Positions 32,980 through 44,440 of a DNA stretch of 64,000 nt are shown here, in pieces. Under the pieces are notes generated by a model, which had not been told where the DNA came from, did not search any database, and was given only the letters and a program-made list of their open reading frames with translations. The position numbers and the translations under genes were made by a program. The DNA is from Nannochloropsis salina CCMP1776 (lineage: Eukaryota; Sar; Eustigmatophyceae; Eustigmatales; Monodopsidaceae): positions 628,884 to 692,883 of the forward strand of contig SDOX01000002.1 of assembly GCA_004565275.1 (NCBI GenBank), given 5' to 3'. Within the stretch, counting starts at the first letter, position 1. The number at the start of each line of letters is the position of its first letter.

Positions 32980-35900
32980 ATGAATTCCGGGGTGAGCGCG
33001 GCCCCGAATGCGGAGCAGGACCAAGGGGACTTGCAAGCCCCCTCGGGAGGGGAGGGCGCTGAGGGCGAGGCGGGTGGCGAGGAAGACGCGTGGGCCACCG
33101 GGGGGTGGTTGGATGAAGAGACTGGTGCTGGATGGGGGGAAGAGGGGGGTTTACAGGGGGGAAGGGAAGACGCGGTAACAGGGGCCGAGGGCAGCACGGC
33201 TAAGGACGGGCAGGGTGCAGGACTTGGGATGTCGGCGCGCGCTCAGGGCGGCGAAGCGCGGGGAGCACGAGGAAGTGGTCATCGTGGAGAGACTGCGGCG
33301 GCGGTCGTGGGCTTGGGGAGAGGAGGCGAAAGCAGCCACGCTGGCGGGGAGTGGGGGGCCGGCCGGCGCGTATTGCCCGTTGGGGGAATGCGAGGAGGCT
33401 CGTCGGGGGCCGGTGCGAGCGGCGGCAGCGGGGCGCGAAGGGGGGGTATGGGGCGGAGCAGCAACTCATATGGGCCGCGCGGAGGCCAGCCCTCGTCTTC
33501 GCGGCCGGATTACGAGCGACGCTACGGAGCGGGGCCCGCGGGCCCTGGGTGGGACCCTGGCCGGAGGCTCCCTGCCCCCATGGCCTTGCCCCCGCCCACT
33601 CACCTGGGCGTGCCCCCGCCCATGTCCTACGACCACCGGCCCCCGCCGCCGGCGGGCTACTACTCTGGCGGGGGAGACCCCCGGTTCAGCGCCCCACCCC
33701 CCCAGATGCCGCCTCTCGGACCTTTCGGCCCCCCCCCGGGGCAGCAACTACACCCCCGCCCCCCCCCCGCCCTACGGCGCTCCCGTCCCTATGCACCATC
33801 AGCAGCAGCAAGCACACCTCTTGCCGCCTCAGCACGTCCCGGCGCCCCAGCCTCTCCATCCGCTGCATCGAGGCGTGGCCGTACCTCTGCACCCCACCTC
33901 TGCCGCCGGCATGCCGCCTATCCAGTCCTTTCAGAAGTTCATGCTGGAGCAGACGGACGAGCCCTCGGCAGAAGAGTCGTTGCAGCGATATGCCGAGTAC
34001 AAGTTCAAGTACATCGAGGTAAGGGAGGCAAAAGAGAGACCTCTGCGACGTCGTCGAAAGTAAATTACTTTGGATGGTGTGCTTTCCCTTGGTCTGAAGG
34101 CGAGCCTCTCTTCCCCTCCATGCCTTGATAGGACTATTCGAAGATGGTATTCGAAGAGAAAAAATCAGAGGAATGGTTTTTGGAACGGTATCTTCCCTGC
34201 GCACGACAGGAGAAGGAAGTTGTAGCCAAGCGAGAGTGGGCGAGAGCGGAAGCCTCACGCTTCTCGGTGAGTCATGGGGGGCCCGAAGAGATGCTTTGCG
34301 GCCACAGTGCGTCGTCGAGGAGAATCTCTTGCGGGAGTGTTCGGTTGTGGGGAACACCCCACTTACCCGGATGGCGTGACTCTTGTTTCTCACACAGCCT
34401 TCCTTTCATGTTCTTGTAGCGACAGCTGCTCCAGCAGCCCGATTTATTCATAGTCTCAGCTTCATTAGAGCCTAATATGGAGCTTGAATACCATGCCCTT
34501 GTAAAACGATACGCCAAAAGTGGCGCCGCAAGATCTCATTTACCATTGAGTGCGGCTGCGGAGAATGCTGTGGAAAGCAAGGTAGCAGAGGGCGTCAATG
34601 GAGAAGGTGATTCAGGGCACGGGACCACAGAGAGCGCGGGAAGATCAGAAGAGGCAGCAGGGGCGGGCATAGGTCTGGACGCGAAGGGCTTGGAGGGTCA
34701 TGCGGACGCGACGCTCTATGTCAGGCCCTTTCCCTCGACGGTCCCCCGTGCTCCTCTAGAGAAGCTGCTGCGGGAGCGCGGAGGGCCCTTTGTCCGCTTC
34801 CTCCTCTCAGACCCCGCCAAAAGTACTTACTGCAACATGCGATCAGCGTGGCTAGTGTATGCCACGAAGGAGCAGGCAGATTCTGCACGTCAGACACTTC
34901 ATAATACCGAGGCAGAGCATCCTCTGGAGGAGCAGGTGCGCGCAGGCCAGCAACCCCTTCCGCCGGACTACTTTCGACCCTTCACTCTGCAGCTGTCCGC
35001 GCATAACGGGAAGCGAACGGTACCAGTGCCGCTCGACCTCTCCGATCCCAAGCATCTCGAAAAGGATGCGACACAGGTAAATCGACAGCGAGATTGCGTT
35101 CAAAATGTGAAACTTACCAGCCATCTGACGGTGTTTGCGGTAGAAAATTCCTAGATCACTCGATGGGGACGCACCTCAACCTTAGTGTGAGAGGCCAGGA
35201 GATCATATAAAGACGTGTGCGTTATAAATTAGCTGCAAAACAGTGCGCAGTCTGCGTCCTCTATGGGCGTCGCGGGCTGTGTCTGTCTCACAGTCGTGGC
35301 GATGCTTCCACCCACTTCTTCGCGTATGTGTTTGGCATGTCATTTTGTGCGAAAAAGAGCTTCAAGAGCAGGATGTTTCTTATTTCTTCATAATTTCTCA
35401 GGCTTTTGCGCTGGCTCAAGCACTTGATCGAGAGCGGGGTCTGGACGGAGAAGGACTGGAGGCAGTATTGAGTGCGCCTGCAGTTAAAGCGGAGCTTGAG
35501 CGGCGAAACCTGTCTTTTCGCCTAGATGTGGTGATGGCATACTTGCGGCGGGTACACTTCTTGGTTTTTTATGGCGGCGATGAGTTTAAAGATGAGGGTG
35601 ATCTCCTGTTTTCAGCGGTAGGATGGGAGCTGGGGATTGATGAAATATTGGGTCTTAGGAAGTTTCTGCCCGGACAGACTTCTCCGTGGCTTTACTCATT
35701 CAATTGCATGTTTTACATGTCTTAAGCCTCAACTTTACAAGCGCGTGGAGCCATTCAAGCCCTCTGAAAAGGATGAAAAATCATCGGGAAACGTTGACGA
35801 GTCTGGTACGGAAGAAGGGATATGTGAAGGCACTTCTAGATCTTTACAACCGGTGTTTAAATTTTATAGAAGGACAAGAGGGTGGTACTGTTCTTTCAAG

Positions 35901-37369
35901 GTCGCCAGCACGTTAATTTTTGAACACACCATTTTCATGCTTCCCTCCATGCAGGTGTCATATCAAGCGAGTGGACCAAGAGCATGGATGGCAAGGTCTG
36001 CAAGTTGTTGGCTGCGGTTCAAGAAGGTTCACGATTGAAGGGGCTTGACGAAGAGGCGCAGACTCAAAGAGATGCGGAAGAGAAGGTAAGAATGGGGAGT
36101 TTGCCCGCCAATGGGCAAGGAGTATGTCACTCACGCGAACGGAGCCCTGAGATGTGGCGGCTTAGTCGGTTTTCCTCCCCCTCGCACCCATGCTGCAGGC
36201 CAAACAAAAGTGGCTGGCGGAAAACATGTCGAATGAGGACGAAGGGCGGTGGCGATGCGGGGCAGAAGGGTGCACGAAACTCTTCAAGAGCAGTGAGTTT
36301 CTGCAAAAACACCTGCTGCTTAAGCACGGTGGTGGAGTGGAGGAAGCGCTGCGCATGGTCCGCACAACGATTGTACGCTCGGCCTTCGAAGCAGACCAAG
36401 AGAAACCGTTACCGCCCGTGCAGGTTGATAAGGGCAGCAATGTCCTGAAGGCCGTTCCCGTCGGCGAAATCTTAAGCGAGGTAGCCGCCGTTTTGGGCAA
36501 GGATATGTCCAGTTGGAGACGACTCATTGAGGAAAGCTCTCGTCGCCGTGCGCGTGCAAGTGGTGCAGGAGGTGGTGCGGGCGCGTATCGTGGGCGAGGG
36601 CATTATGGTCCTCGGTCGATACCTGGTGTAGGTGTAGGCGGGGCGTCGGAAACAGGCCCTCTAGGACTACACGGGGCTGGTACCGCTCAGGAAGCCCCCC
36701 CTCCTCGCGTGAGCAAGAACTACAAGGACATCGACGTCCCAAAAGTAAGTTGAAAAACACGCACTTCTGTAGATCGGTGCCCTGCCTCGTTAGTGCTAGG
36801 CATCGTATGTTGACCATTTACTAGTCAGAGGGGAGTCATGTGTCGATGGGCTGATGATGAGTTGTCAGCCTCTAGGCCTCTCAAAAGCTCTCCTCGTTAC
36901 GTGAATGGAAGAAAATCGCCGCCTTGGGTCCAGAATCCCCCCGCCGTCCTCCGCTGTCACCTAATCTGGTGCAGTGTAGGATTTGGGCATTTTCGTTCTG
37001 AAAAATCGCCCGTGGTAGGGACATATCCCAAACAGGCAGGCTTGCGAGAGTAGGCGGCGGTCTATCGTCTTACGAAGCTCGATTTGTTGATGCGCTGCCT
37101 TAGTCGTAGAGCGGACATTAAATATTGTGATCGAATTTCCAGGTTTTTACTTTGTATGTCTGTAGGATATATGGCGTGGTAGAAGAGCGGCCGGGCGGCC
37201 CGTAGGCTTCGCCGTCCTCGCGTTGCTAACAACTTCATCTTTCATCCATTTTTGTTTCGCGCAGTCTACCTTACTGACAGTAGATTACGGTGATGTGGCC
37301 ATTCCGCCCCCTCCTAAGCGAAGGCGCAAAAAAGGTGCACCTTCTGCACCGGAAGTCAGTGGCCCATAG
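32980..37369 (+). CDS. SRRT: ARS2 / SERRATE homologue
   Basis: Zinc-finger protein linking the nuclear cap-binding complex to RNA processing and decay. Exons seen: start-34018, 34132-34266, 34420-35076, one from 35402, others near 35720-36090, 36199-36744 (about), and 37265-37369. Landmarks in order: a Gly/Pro-rich N-terminus, the DUF3546 region (QSFQKFMLEQTDEPSAEES then EEKKSEEWFLERY), an RRM-like domain (ATLYVRPFPSTVP), the helix AYLRRVHFLVFYGGDEF, a C2H2 zinc finger (CGAEGCTKLFKSSEFLQKHL), and the C-terminal NYKDIDVP joined to TVDYGDVAIPPPPKRRRKK. The reading frame of the Pro-rich part of exon 1 does not match that of the DUF3546 part: the switch is at C-runs near 33730-33767 (see findings). 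Exon ends between 35590 and 36090 are approximate. Confidence 0.88.
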
Positions 37370-38352
37370 CTGAGCAGATACCCTGGTTGGAATGATGAAC
37401 TAAAAGCAGCTCCATCAGGAAACTTTCAGTCACGATTCAGCCGAGACAAGACTCGGCCACTGTTGCCTAAAAGGACGGCGCCCACGTTTTTCGCTTTCGA
37501 AATGAGCGCACCTGAGCACTCCCGTATCATGGTAGTTACGCAGTCGGAAATGGAGAAGAAAGAAAGACTCCGTGCTTTGCGCTTGACGAGGAGTTGGAGG
37601 TGAATTTCTCTCCATCAGATTTGGTAGGGCGTCAGGCATAGGGCCGCGGAAACGCTTTGGATGATATATAGGATATTTCATGAGATAGCATGGCCTGAGG
37701 TGTGCTCTACGACTCGAAAAAATATTGAAGGACCTAGGACTTGTGTTTATTACGTTCGGATCTACTTTATAACGTCAGGCTTTAGTGCACCTCATATTCG
37801 TTCTGGTCGGGCATCCATGAACCCCCAACAACCGTCCCCGCCCTTTGGCCGATTGTTTCCTACCCGGAAGTGGAAGTCGCTTTGAGCTTCAGTCCGCGCT
37901 ATCTACAAGTGAACACCGGACAAAATCCGATCAGGGCCTGCTAAGGCAAGCTTGTCATCACACACCCATACTACGTTGCCGCTGATTATGTTGACCATCG
38001 CATATGATGTACTTTAAACCTGGCAATGAAGGATTTTGTTCAGAGGTGTCAGAAGAGCACTAAAGGGAGCCAACAAACAGGAACAGAAACCACCGAAGAC
38101 ACAGGTCGTGAACAAGTGCTCGAGAGCAGGTATTGCCTAGTCTGGCGGGACCTAGTACAAGACGACCATGGAGGTATGATTATTTGAGGGCAGTACGTGG
38201 CATCCTTAGCAAGGTTTTGCCCTACTTTGACTGCGAGAGCGAAGGTCTTCTCCAGCCAAATGTCTTCCCTATCCTTTTTCTGCTTCGTGCTATCGTCTAA
38301 TGGTGCCCTCTCATGTTACGCCTTTTACCATGTGGTCTGACAGGACACGAGT
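37370..38352. other. Upstream region of the Zn2Cys6 gene
   Basis: About 1 kb between two genes on the same strand. No coding signal. It likely holds the ARS2 3' UTR and the promoter and 5' UTR of the zinc-cluster gene. An in-frame stop lies 15 bp before the chosen start (38338), so coding cannot extend upstream without another exon. Confidence 0.5.
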
Positions 38353-41300
38353 ATGACTGATACAACCTGTTTAAGCTGCTTCCGTTCGCACGTGAAGTGT
38401 GAGGTACGTCCACTTCTGAGACACGAACATCTGTTTCTTGCGAAAGGCGCGCATGTCCCTGCAATTCTTACTTCTCACATCTTCCATCGACGCATTTTCT
38501 ACCCTTTTTGATGATTCTACCGATACCAGAAATCAATCCCCTGCCGTCGGTGCCAAAGACTGAACCTTCGGTGCGTGCCGAACCCAAGACCTCGCGGGAG
38601 ACCCAGGAAGCCGACCTTCGCGCTCAATCACCCGGCGCGCGCTAAGAGTGATGCCAACAGCGCTGCGAGGAGTGGAAGAGACGAGAGGGGCAGAGCTAGC
38701 GATCGCGGCGTGGAGGGACGGGGCCCCTCAGACGACGGCGGAGGGCGCCAGGCGGGGCGAGGGGTCGGGGTGGGTCTGGCCTTCCCTCCCCCCCTGCAAC
38801 ACCAACATCCGGTTTTGCCTCACGTCGGTATCGGTGGGCCACCGCACCCGCCACGCATGCCATTAGATTTAGGCGCTGGCCCTTACTATGACGCGGGAGT
38901 GGCCACGAGCGCAGCAAGCGTGAGACAAGGCGTTACCATGCCCCTTGGGGCCGCCCTGGCTCGCTCCCATGCCGCTCTGCACGGGGGGATGGGGCCTCAG
39001 GGTGATGGCGCTGTCGGTGTCATGAGTGGGATTGGTGAGGGAATGGGCCAAGGAATCTCGCCAGCTTATTCGGCCCCCACTCTAGGAGATAGGCTACAGC
39101 TCCCGGGCATGCCATCTCGCTCTCCCTTCTACGACCAGCCGTCTCGATCGGCTGCCGGGGGGGCGCCCCGACAGCAAGTGCCACAACACTTTCAGTTTCA
39201 ACATTTCTTCCAAGAACAGGAGCAGCAGCAGCGGCGACAGTATAAAGGGCTCCACGCACCCCACGGGTCACAACATCACCAAGACCAAAACCAGCAGCAG
39301 CAGAACCAGCTCCTCCAACAGCAGCGATACCAACAGCCACCACAGCAACATCAACAACAGCTACAACTACAGTCACAGAAGCAGCAGGCACAGCATCATC
39401 ATTATCATCAAGAGCAGCTTCAGCAACCAGGAGAGGGAGGAGAGCAAGAGAAAGAAGAGAGAGACGAAGGGGGAGAACCAGAAGAAGAGGAGAAAGATAG
39501 ACATCGACACCGCTACCGACAGCAGCACCAGCATCAGCGAGTAGAAGAACTATTGCGCGAGGAGCAGGAACAACGAGAGCAAGGGCGGATGGAGGAAGGG
39601 CAACACCAGCGAGAGCCCCGACACGGCCACGGTCAACAACAGCATGAACAGCTGCCGCAGCCGCATCGACAGGCTCAGCCAAACTATCAACACCACCATC
39701 AACAACAAGATCGTCAACGAGAAGGAGGTGAAGGGGAAGAGGGTAAAGATCGACAGCATGAGAGGCCAACACCCTCAGAGTCGTCTTCAACACCACTGCC
39801 CGATCGACCCATCTTTAAAGTTGCACACCCGCCCCATTTCCAGAGGTGTGACAGTCAAAGGCGTCAAAAGCGAGATGAGGGTACCTATCTTAATGCACAG
39901 CTGCAACCTCAAGGTCAACAGCAGGGCGGCGAATTGTCAGGTCAAAAGCAAGAGACAAATCAGCAAGCAATTGTGGAACATCACGGGCATGGCTTGATTC
40001 AAGAGCAGGATCAGCCGCCGCCAGCGCGACAAGAAACATCGCAGCAGCTTGCTAACCGCCACCAGGAGAAACAGGGACAGCAGGCATTACAAGGTCTGGA
40101 GCAAGTCAAACACGGACAAATGCATCAGAAACCGCAGTCATATCAATTATATCGAGAACAGGAACCGCATCAGCAGCAGCAACAGCAACAGCACCATCGA
40201 GATGGAGAGGGTGGAGAGGACGATAATGTGAAAGAGGATGAGGAGGCAGAAGAAGGCACTGAAATGTCAGCTGCATCCCTGTCGTCCCCAGCACTTCCGA
40301 AAGGACATCAGGCTCCGGCCTCCCCGTCTTCGTTCCGGTCAACAAGTCTTGATGCACCCCAATCGCACGCGCAGGCAGGGCGAGCTTGGGATCTGCACGC
40401 GAGTCAGCGCTCAGCGCCTCAAGAAGCACCGAAGCCCTCTGAGCCCCGCAAAAAGGAGCGGTCGGCCCTCACAGATCCATTCCAGTGCTTGCCCTCGGGC
40501 GAGGGGCCCCAAGACAGCCGTGCCTCAGGAATCGCCGGAGGTGTGGGCTCTGCAACGAACGGGAAGGAGAGTCAGAGGAGCGACAGCGCCTGTATCAACA
40601 ACAGTGTAAGCGAGAGCAGCAGCGAGAGAGGCAGTGCCATGGTCACTTATAACAACTTCCAAGGTCCACCAGCAGATGCATGTGAAGTTTTTCATTCGGA
40701 TACCGAGAGAGTAGGGTTCTTGGGTGGGGGGTCCAGCACCCTCGCCGGCAGCGATCACGAGACTGCTCGGAGCGCATGTACAAAGAAGCATAATTCTTCA
40801 GCAAGAAGCTTTGCGAGCGCTGGCGGGGAAAATACAACTCTGGAGATGACGGGACCCTTCTTGAATTTGCTATCCAGCGGCGGGGTGGCTGTAGAGCGCA
40901 CGCGTCATTTGCTGACGTCCTGGCACCTGTGGAGCGTGGAAACACGGAACGCGAATGCGAAGGCTCACGTGGACCAGGAAGCAAAGGAGGATCTAAAGGA
41001 GGTCGCAAAACTGGTTCGGCTTTCTCTTCCCTCGTCGGTGGCGGAATGGATGGAGAGCCGCGGCCCTCAGGTCACGTCTGGCGCGTCGATGGCTTTGCTC
41101 GAGGAAGAAGAGCAAGTACAGAGCTTTCTGGACATGTGTGCCGACGACGATGGCTCGGCTATCTGTAGCGCGGTTTATTGTGGTGGTCGGCTGCAACTGA
41201 CATTGAATTCTCGCTTTGCAGCAATGTTTATGACATTGGAAGAGCTGGAAATGACAATCTCTCAAGAGATAGTTAGACCTGAGCTCGTGTGGCGAAGATT

Positions 41301-41532
41301 GCTGAGTCCAGAATGCTTTGTGGCTTATAATGAAGCGCTTTGCCAAGCATACTTTAGAGGACAAAATCTTGGTGGGGAAGTTTGCGAGATCATCAAATGT
41401 GTGGATCGCTTTGGGCTGGAGTTGCCCTGCTTTATGCGCGTCCGCATTTTCGCCTCCTCTCATGGTTCAATAACGGCCTCAGTCATTTTACTTCTTCCGC
41501 TTCAGCTATCGCGATTGCTAGAAAACATGTAA
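38353..41532 (+). CDS. Fungal-type Zn2Cys6 transcription factor with AT-hook and PAS-like domain
   Basis: Predicted DNA-binding regulator of 1017 residues from two exons, 38353-38403 (17 codons) and 38530-41532, intron 126 bp, phase 0. Splicing completes a binuclear zinc cluster at residues 6-32 with the exact spacing C-x2-C-x6-C-x5-C-x2-C-x6-C; three Cys come from each exon. An AT-hook follows directly (RPRGRPRKP, 37-45). About residues 215-560 are rich in Gln, His and Glu with CAG/CAA repeats. The last 140 residues are ordered again (GRLQLTLNSRFAAMFMTLEEL to RIFASSHGSI) and look like a PAS domain; that is a judgement by eye. Zinc cluster plus PAS is the layout of fungal ERT1/AcuK-type regulators of carbon metabolism. 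A Zn2Cys6 protein (ZnCys) controls lipid accumulation in Nannochloropsis gaditana; whether this is that gene or a paralogue cannot be decided here. Confidence 0.85.
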
Positions 41533-41924
41533 AGAAATGTATATGTAATTATATGTAGTAAGTGTTACCTGATGGATAGTCCCGACGATGTCCAGATAAA
41601 TGATTCGCACGAAACCTTTTTGTGGCGCACTCTTTTTCTTTTGATAGAAGATCATCTCGTCGAACGAGGCGAGTTCGCACATCGCACGTAGTGCATCATG
41701 CAATGGAACTTAAGAATGTGATCGTCTCTGTGCGCTATGTAGGACGAACAACTGCCTGACAGAGCGCGGCCAACCTCAGCTCTCTCTACCTCCCCCCAGT
41801 GTCTGCGCAATCCTACCCGGAGGAGCGACCGAGGCGCTCAGAGGCCGCACGAGCCGCACGTCGGCACATTGAGCTCAGTTATGCTATGGCCATCTTCACC
41901 GCCTCTATCTGATCTCTTCCGACC
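41533..41924. other. Intergenic, no gene seen
   Basis: About 390 bp between two plus-strand genes. A 61-codon minus-strand frame (41703-41518) overlaps the 3' end of the zinc-cluster gene and has no recognisable motif. Contains the promoter of the next gene. Confidence 0.45.
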
Positions 41925-44185
41925 ATGCGCCCATTCTCGCAAAAACCTAGCATGGCAGGTGTGCTGCGATGCATTTTTCTGGCTTTGGCGCTGCTGTTGG
42001 TAATTTTCATCAATGAAGCCAAGAAAGTGGGGACCTCGCGCAGCAGCGGCGGCATGCCCGGTCGTGCCAAGCCTGCCACAAAAGCTGCAAGGTAAGCATG
42101 TACAACACTGCGTCGCACTTGGGCACATTTTTTCTCCATATAAGGATAAGGCATCTTTTCAGGAGAAAGTGGCTGTAAGACGTCCATGAAGACGAGTGTG
42201 GAGTGATCGCCCTCATCTTGCGGGAATCGGGATCCTTCCGCTTTGATTGACGTTGATGTGACACTTATGGAGCTCTTACAACATGATGAAATTGCTTGAC
42301 AAATGTCTGTCTTGGCTCTCCATCTTTTTATATCGATGCAAAGCCGCGATCTAACCCGAAATTATGCTTTATCAGCGCCAGGAGATCGAGCAAATCTACT
42401 CTCTCCACCCCAGGGGCACGGAGACGGCAGCCTTCAGTCGAGATCTACAGGGAAGAGGAGGCAGAGGATGAAGAAGACTTTGAAGACGACTACTTGTCTC
42501 CACCTAAGCGACGAAGTACTGGCACGCGAGGGAAGAAAAGGCCCGACTTCGGGAAACGAGCCATGGGAGCGAGCCATAAGTCGCGTCGTGTCTATATGGA
42601 CGAGGAGGAAGACGGGTTCGACGGCATGGCGGAAGAGGATGATTACGAGGAGGATATATACGAGGACGATGAGGGTGGCGACGAATACGGTGGGGAGCTA
42701 GATGGGCGCGAATACATGAAGGCGAGAGGCGCCAGAGGGCGGAAGGCGGCCCGCTCCGGGCGCTCGAGGTCGCGAGGGAGAGAGGTGCGTGGCCCCGCCC
42801 CGAGGGCGAGGTATGCCAGAGGCAAGAAGGGTAAGGCGCTGGCGTACAAGCCTTCCGGCTACGGGGTGGCGCGGGAGCCGCTGCAGGCGCGGATGATGCG
42901 GAACGTGTTCTTCTTGACGGAGAAGGTGCAGGGCATGGCGAGCAAGGGGAAGAAGATGACCAGAGAGCTGAAAGAGTACTTTAGCGGGGACTTTGAAAGC
43001 ATGCTCCTTAAGGCAACACGGCCAGACGACGCCCGCCCGCCTCCCGAGTTCATCGGCGCCATCCTGGACGCGACCGCCACCTTCCATCGGGACGAGGACC
43101 TGACTGCGGGCAGCAACCCCTACCGAGTCACGCTGCGAAAGCTGTGGGCGAAGATGGCGGAGAGGGATTGGCGCACCGTGGCCAAGGCCCTGTACCTCTT
43201 CCACGTCCTCCTCCGCGAATGCGAGCCCGACGATGTGCGCATTTACAAGAAGGTGTGCGCCAAGATGAGCCGGGAGGGGTGCAAGAAGACCCGGTCTCGG
43301 TATTTCGACGCGGGGGCGATCAGCGCTGTGGACGTGATGGACGGGGCGGGGGTGGGGGGGGCGGGGGCCTGTTTGGACCGACGCGACTTCATCGCCCGCT
43401 ACAGCAAGTACGTGCTCCAGCGGGCGAAGACCTTCACCTCCAAATTCGAGGAGATGAAGGTGATAGGGCAGCGGGAGATCGAGGCCAAGGACCTTGTGGG
43501 GCAGCTTGGCAAGGCCGAGAAGGTGCTGAGCTCGGGGCTGGAGTGCGCGCTGGGCGAGGCAGAGGAGGACGCGGACAGCGAGGTCACGCTCATGTGCGCG
43601 GAGCTGGTGGCCCGCGACGTGTACGACCTCTCCCGGCTCTTCCACGAGAAGCTCCGGTGGGCGATCGACAACCAGGCGGCGGCCTTCGAGGGCGCGGACA
43701 GGGCGGAGGTGGCGAAGATCCTGGAGCGCTTTCAGGCGTCCTACGCTCGCCTGTACCCGCAGGTGCAGCAGTTCCTGACACAGACGGCGCAGCTGCTGGG
43801 CGTCTACGGGATCAAGCTCCGCACAAAGCTTGAGCCGGCCCACCGCTTTGAGGAGGAGGCAGTGGCCGTGGGCGAGATGGTGGAGGGAGGAGAAGACATC
43901 GTGGAAGGAGAGGTGGTGGGAACAGCCACGGGTGACACGGCAACGGAGGCGGCCGAGGGAGCGGGGGAGGAGGGAGGCGGGGCAGCTTCAGCAGTAGAGG
44001 CGAGTGCGGATGCCAGGGGACCGGCGAGTGGGCGCGTCCGAAGGAGAGAGGAGGAGGAGGAGGAGGAGGAGGAGGAGGAGGAGGAGGAGGAGGAGGAGGA
44101 GGAGGAGGAGGAGGAGGAGGAGAATGATGATGATGATGACGACGATGATGAGGATGAAGAAGAGGAAGACGAGGAGGAGGAATAA
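41925..44185 (+). CDS. ANTH/ENTH-domain protein with N-terminal hydrophobic segment and acidic tail
   Basis: Two exons join in phase 2: 41925-42091 and 42382-44185, giving 656 residues. Exon 1 is a signal-peptide or signal-anchor sequence (Met at 41925 or 41952, then VLRCIFLALALLLVIFIN). Next come an acidic stretch, an Arg/Lys-rich stretch (about residues 95-210), and a helical domain with ANTH features: LLKATRPDDARPPPEF (compare the phosphoinositide-binding KAT...PP signature), LRKLWAKMAERDWRTVAKAL and YLFHVLLREC, and FIARYSKYVLQ. The last 100 residues are Ala/Gly/Glu-rich and end in an unbroken Glu/Asp run of about 50 residues. ANTH proteins normally sit in the cytosol and load clathrin adaptors, so the hydrophobic leader is unexpected. 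Fold assignment is by eye. Function is inferred only. Confidence 0.68.
44049..44122 (+). repeat. (GAG)n microsatellite encoding poly-Glu
   Basis: About 24 uninterrupted GAG/GGA triplets in the 3' coding end of the ANTH gene, followed by mixed GAT/GAC and GAG codons to the stop. All frames stay open, so length change by whole triplets would be tolerated. Confidence 0.93.
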
Positions 44186-44440
44186 GAAGCCCTGACGCCG
44201 AGGGGGAAACGAGAGCAACACGCTTTGAAAAGGAGGCCTGTAAGGACCGCATTACAAAGAATCGCAAAGCCGCAGCGCCGTTTCAGACAGGTTGGAACGA
44301 ATAAAAAGAACAAAATTCAAATTATTATTTTAAAACGTTAGCATCAGGGCATCAACGTGGCTTGGAAAGGCGTTTCCCAAGATACCCCACGCTCGACGCT
44401 CGAGAATGACCCGAGCGCGAATGTATCGATATCGAATGCT

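Noticed and set aside
39020-39796. Minus-strand 258-codon frame of Val/Ala/Leu repeats
   Set aside because: Antisense of the CAG/CAA-rich part of the zinc-cluster gene; the repeat itself keeps the frame open.
41518-41703. 61-codon minus-strand frame at the 3' end of the zinc-cluster gene
   Set aside because: Overlaps a secure coding end, has no known motif and no neighbouring exon.
41838-42264. Minus-strand frames opposite the first exon of the ANTH gene
   Set aside because: The plus strand carries a signal-peptide exon with a good donor and matching acceptor in phase, so the minus frames are shadows.
42698-43843. Long minus-strand frame (381 codons) opposite the ANTH gene
   Set aside because: GC-rich antisense shadow, dominated by His/Leu/Arg/Pro, of a well-supported plus-strand coding region.
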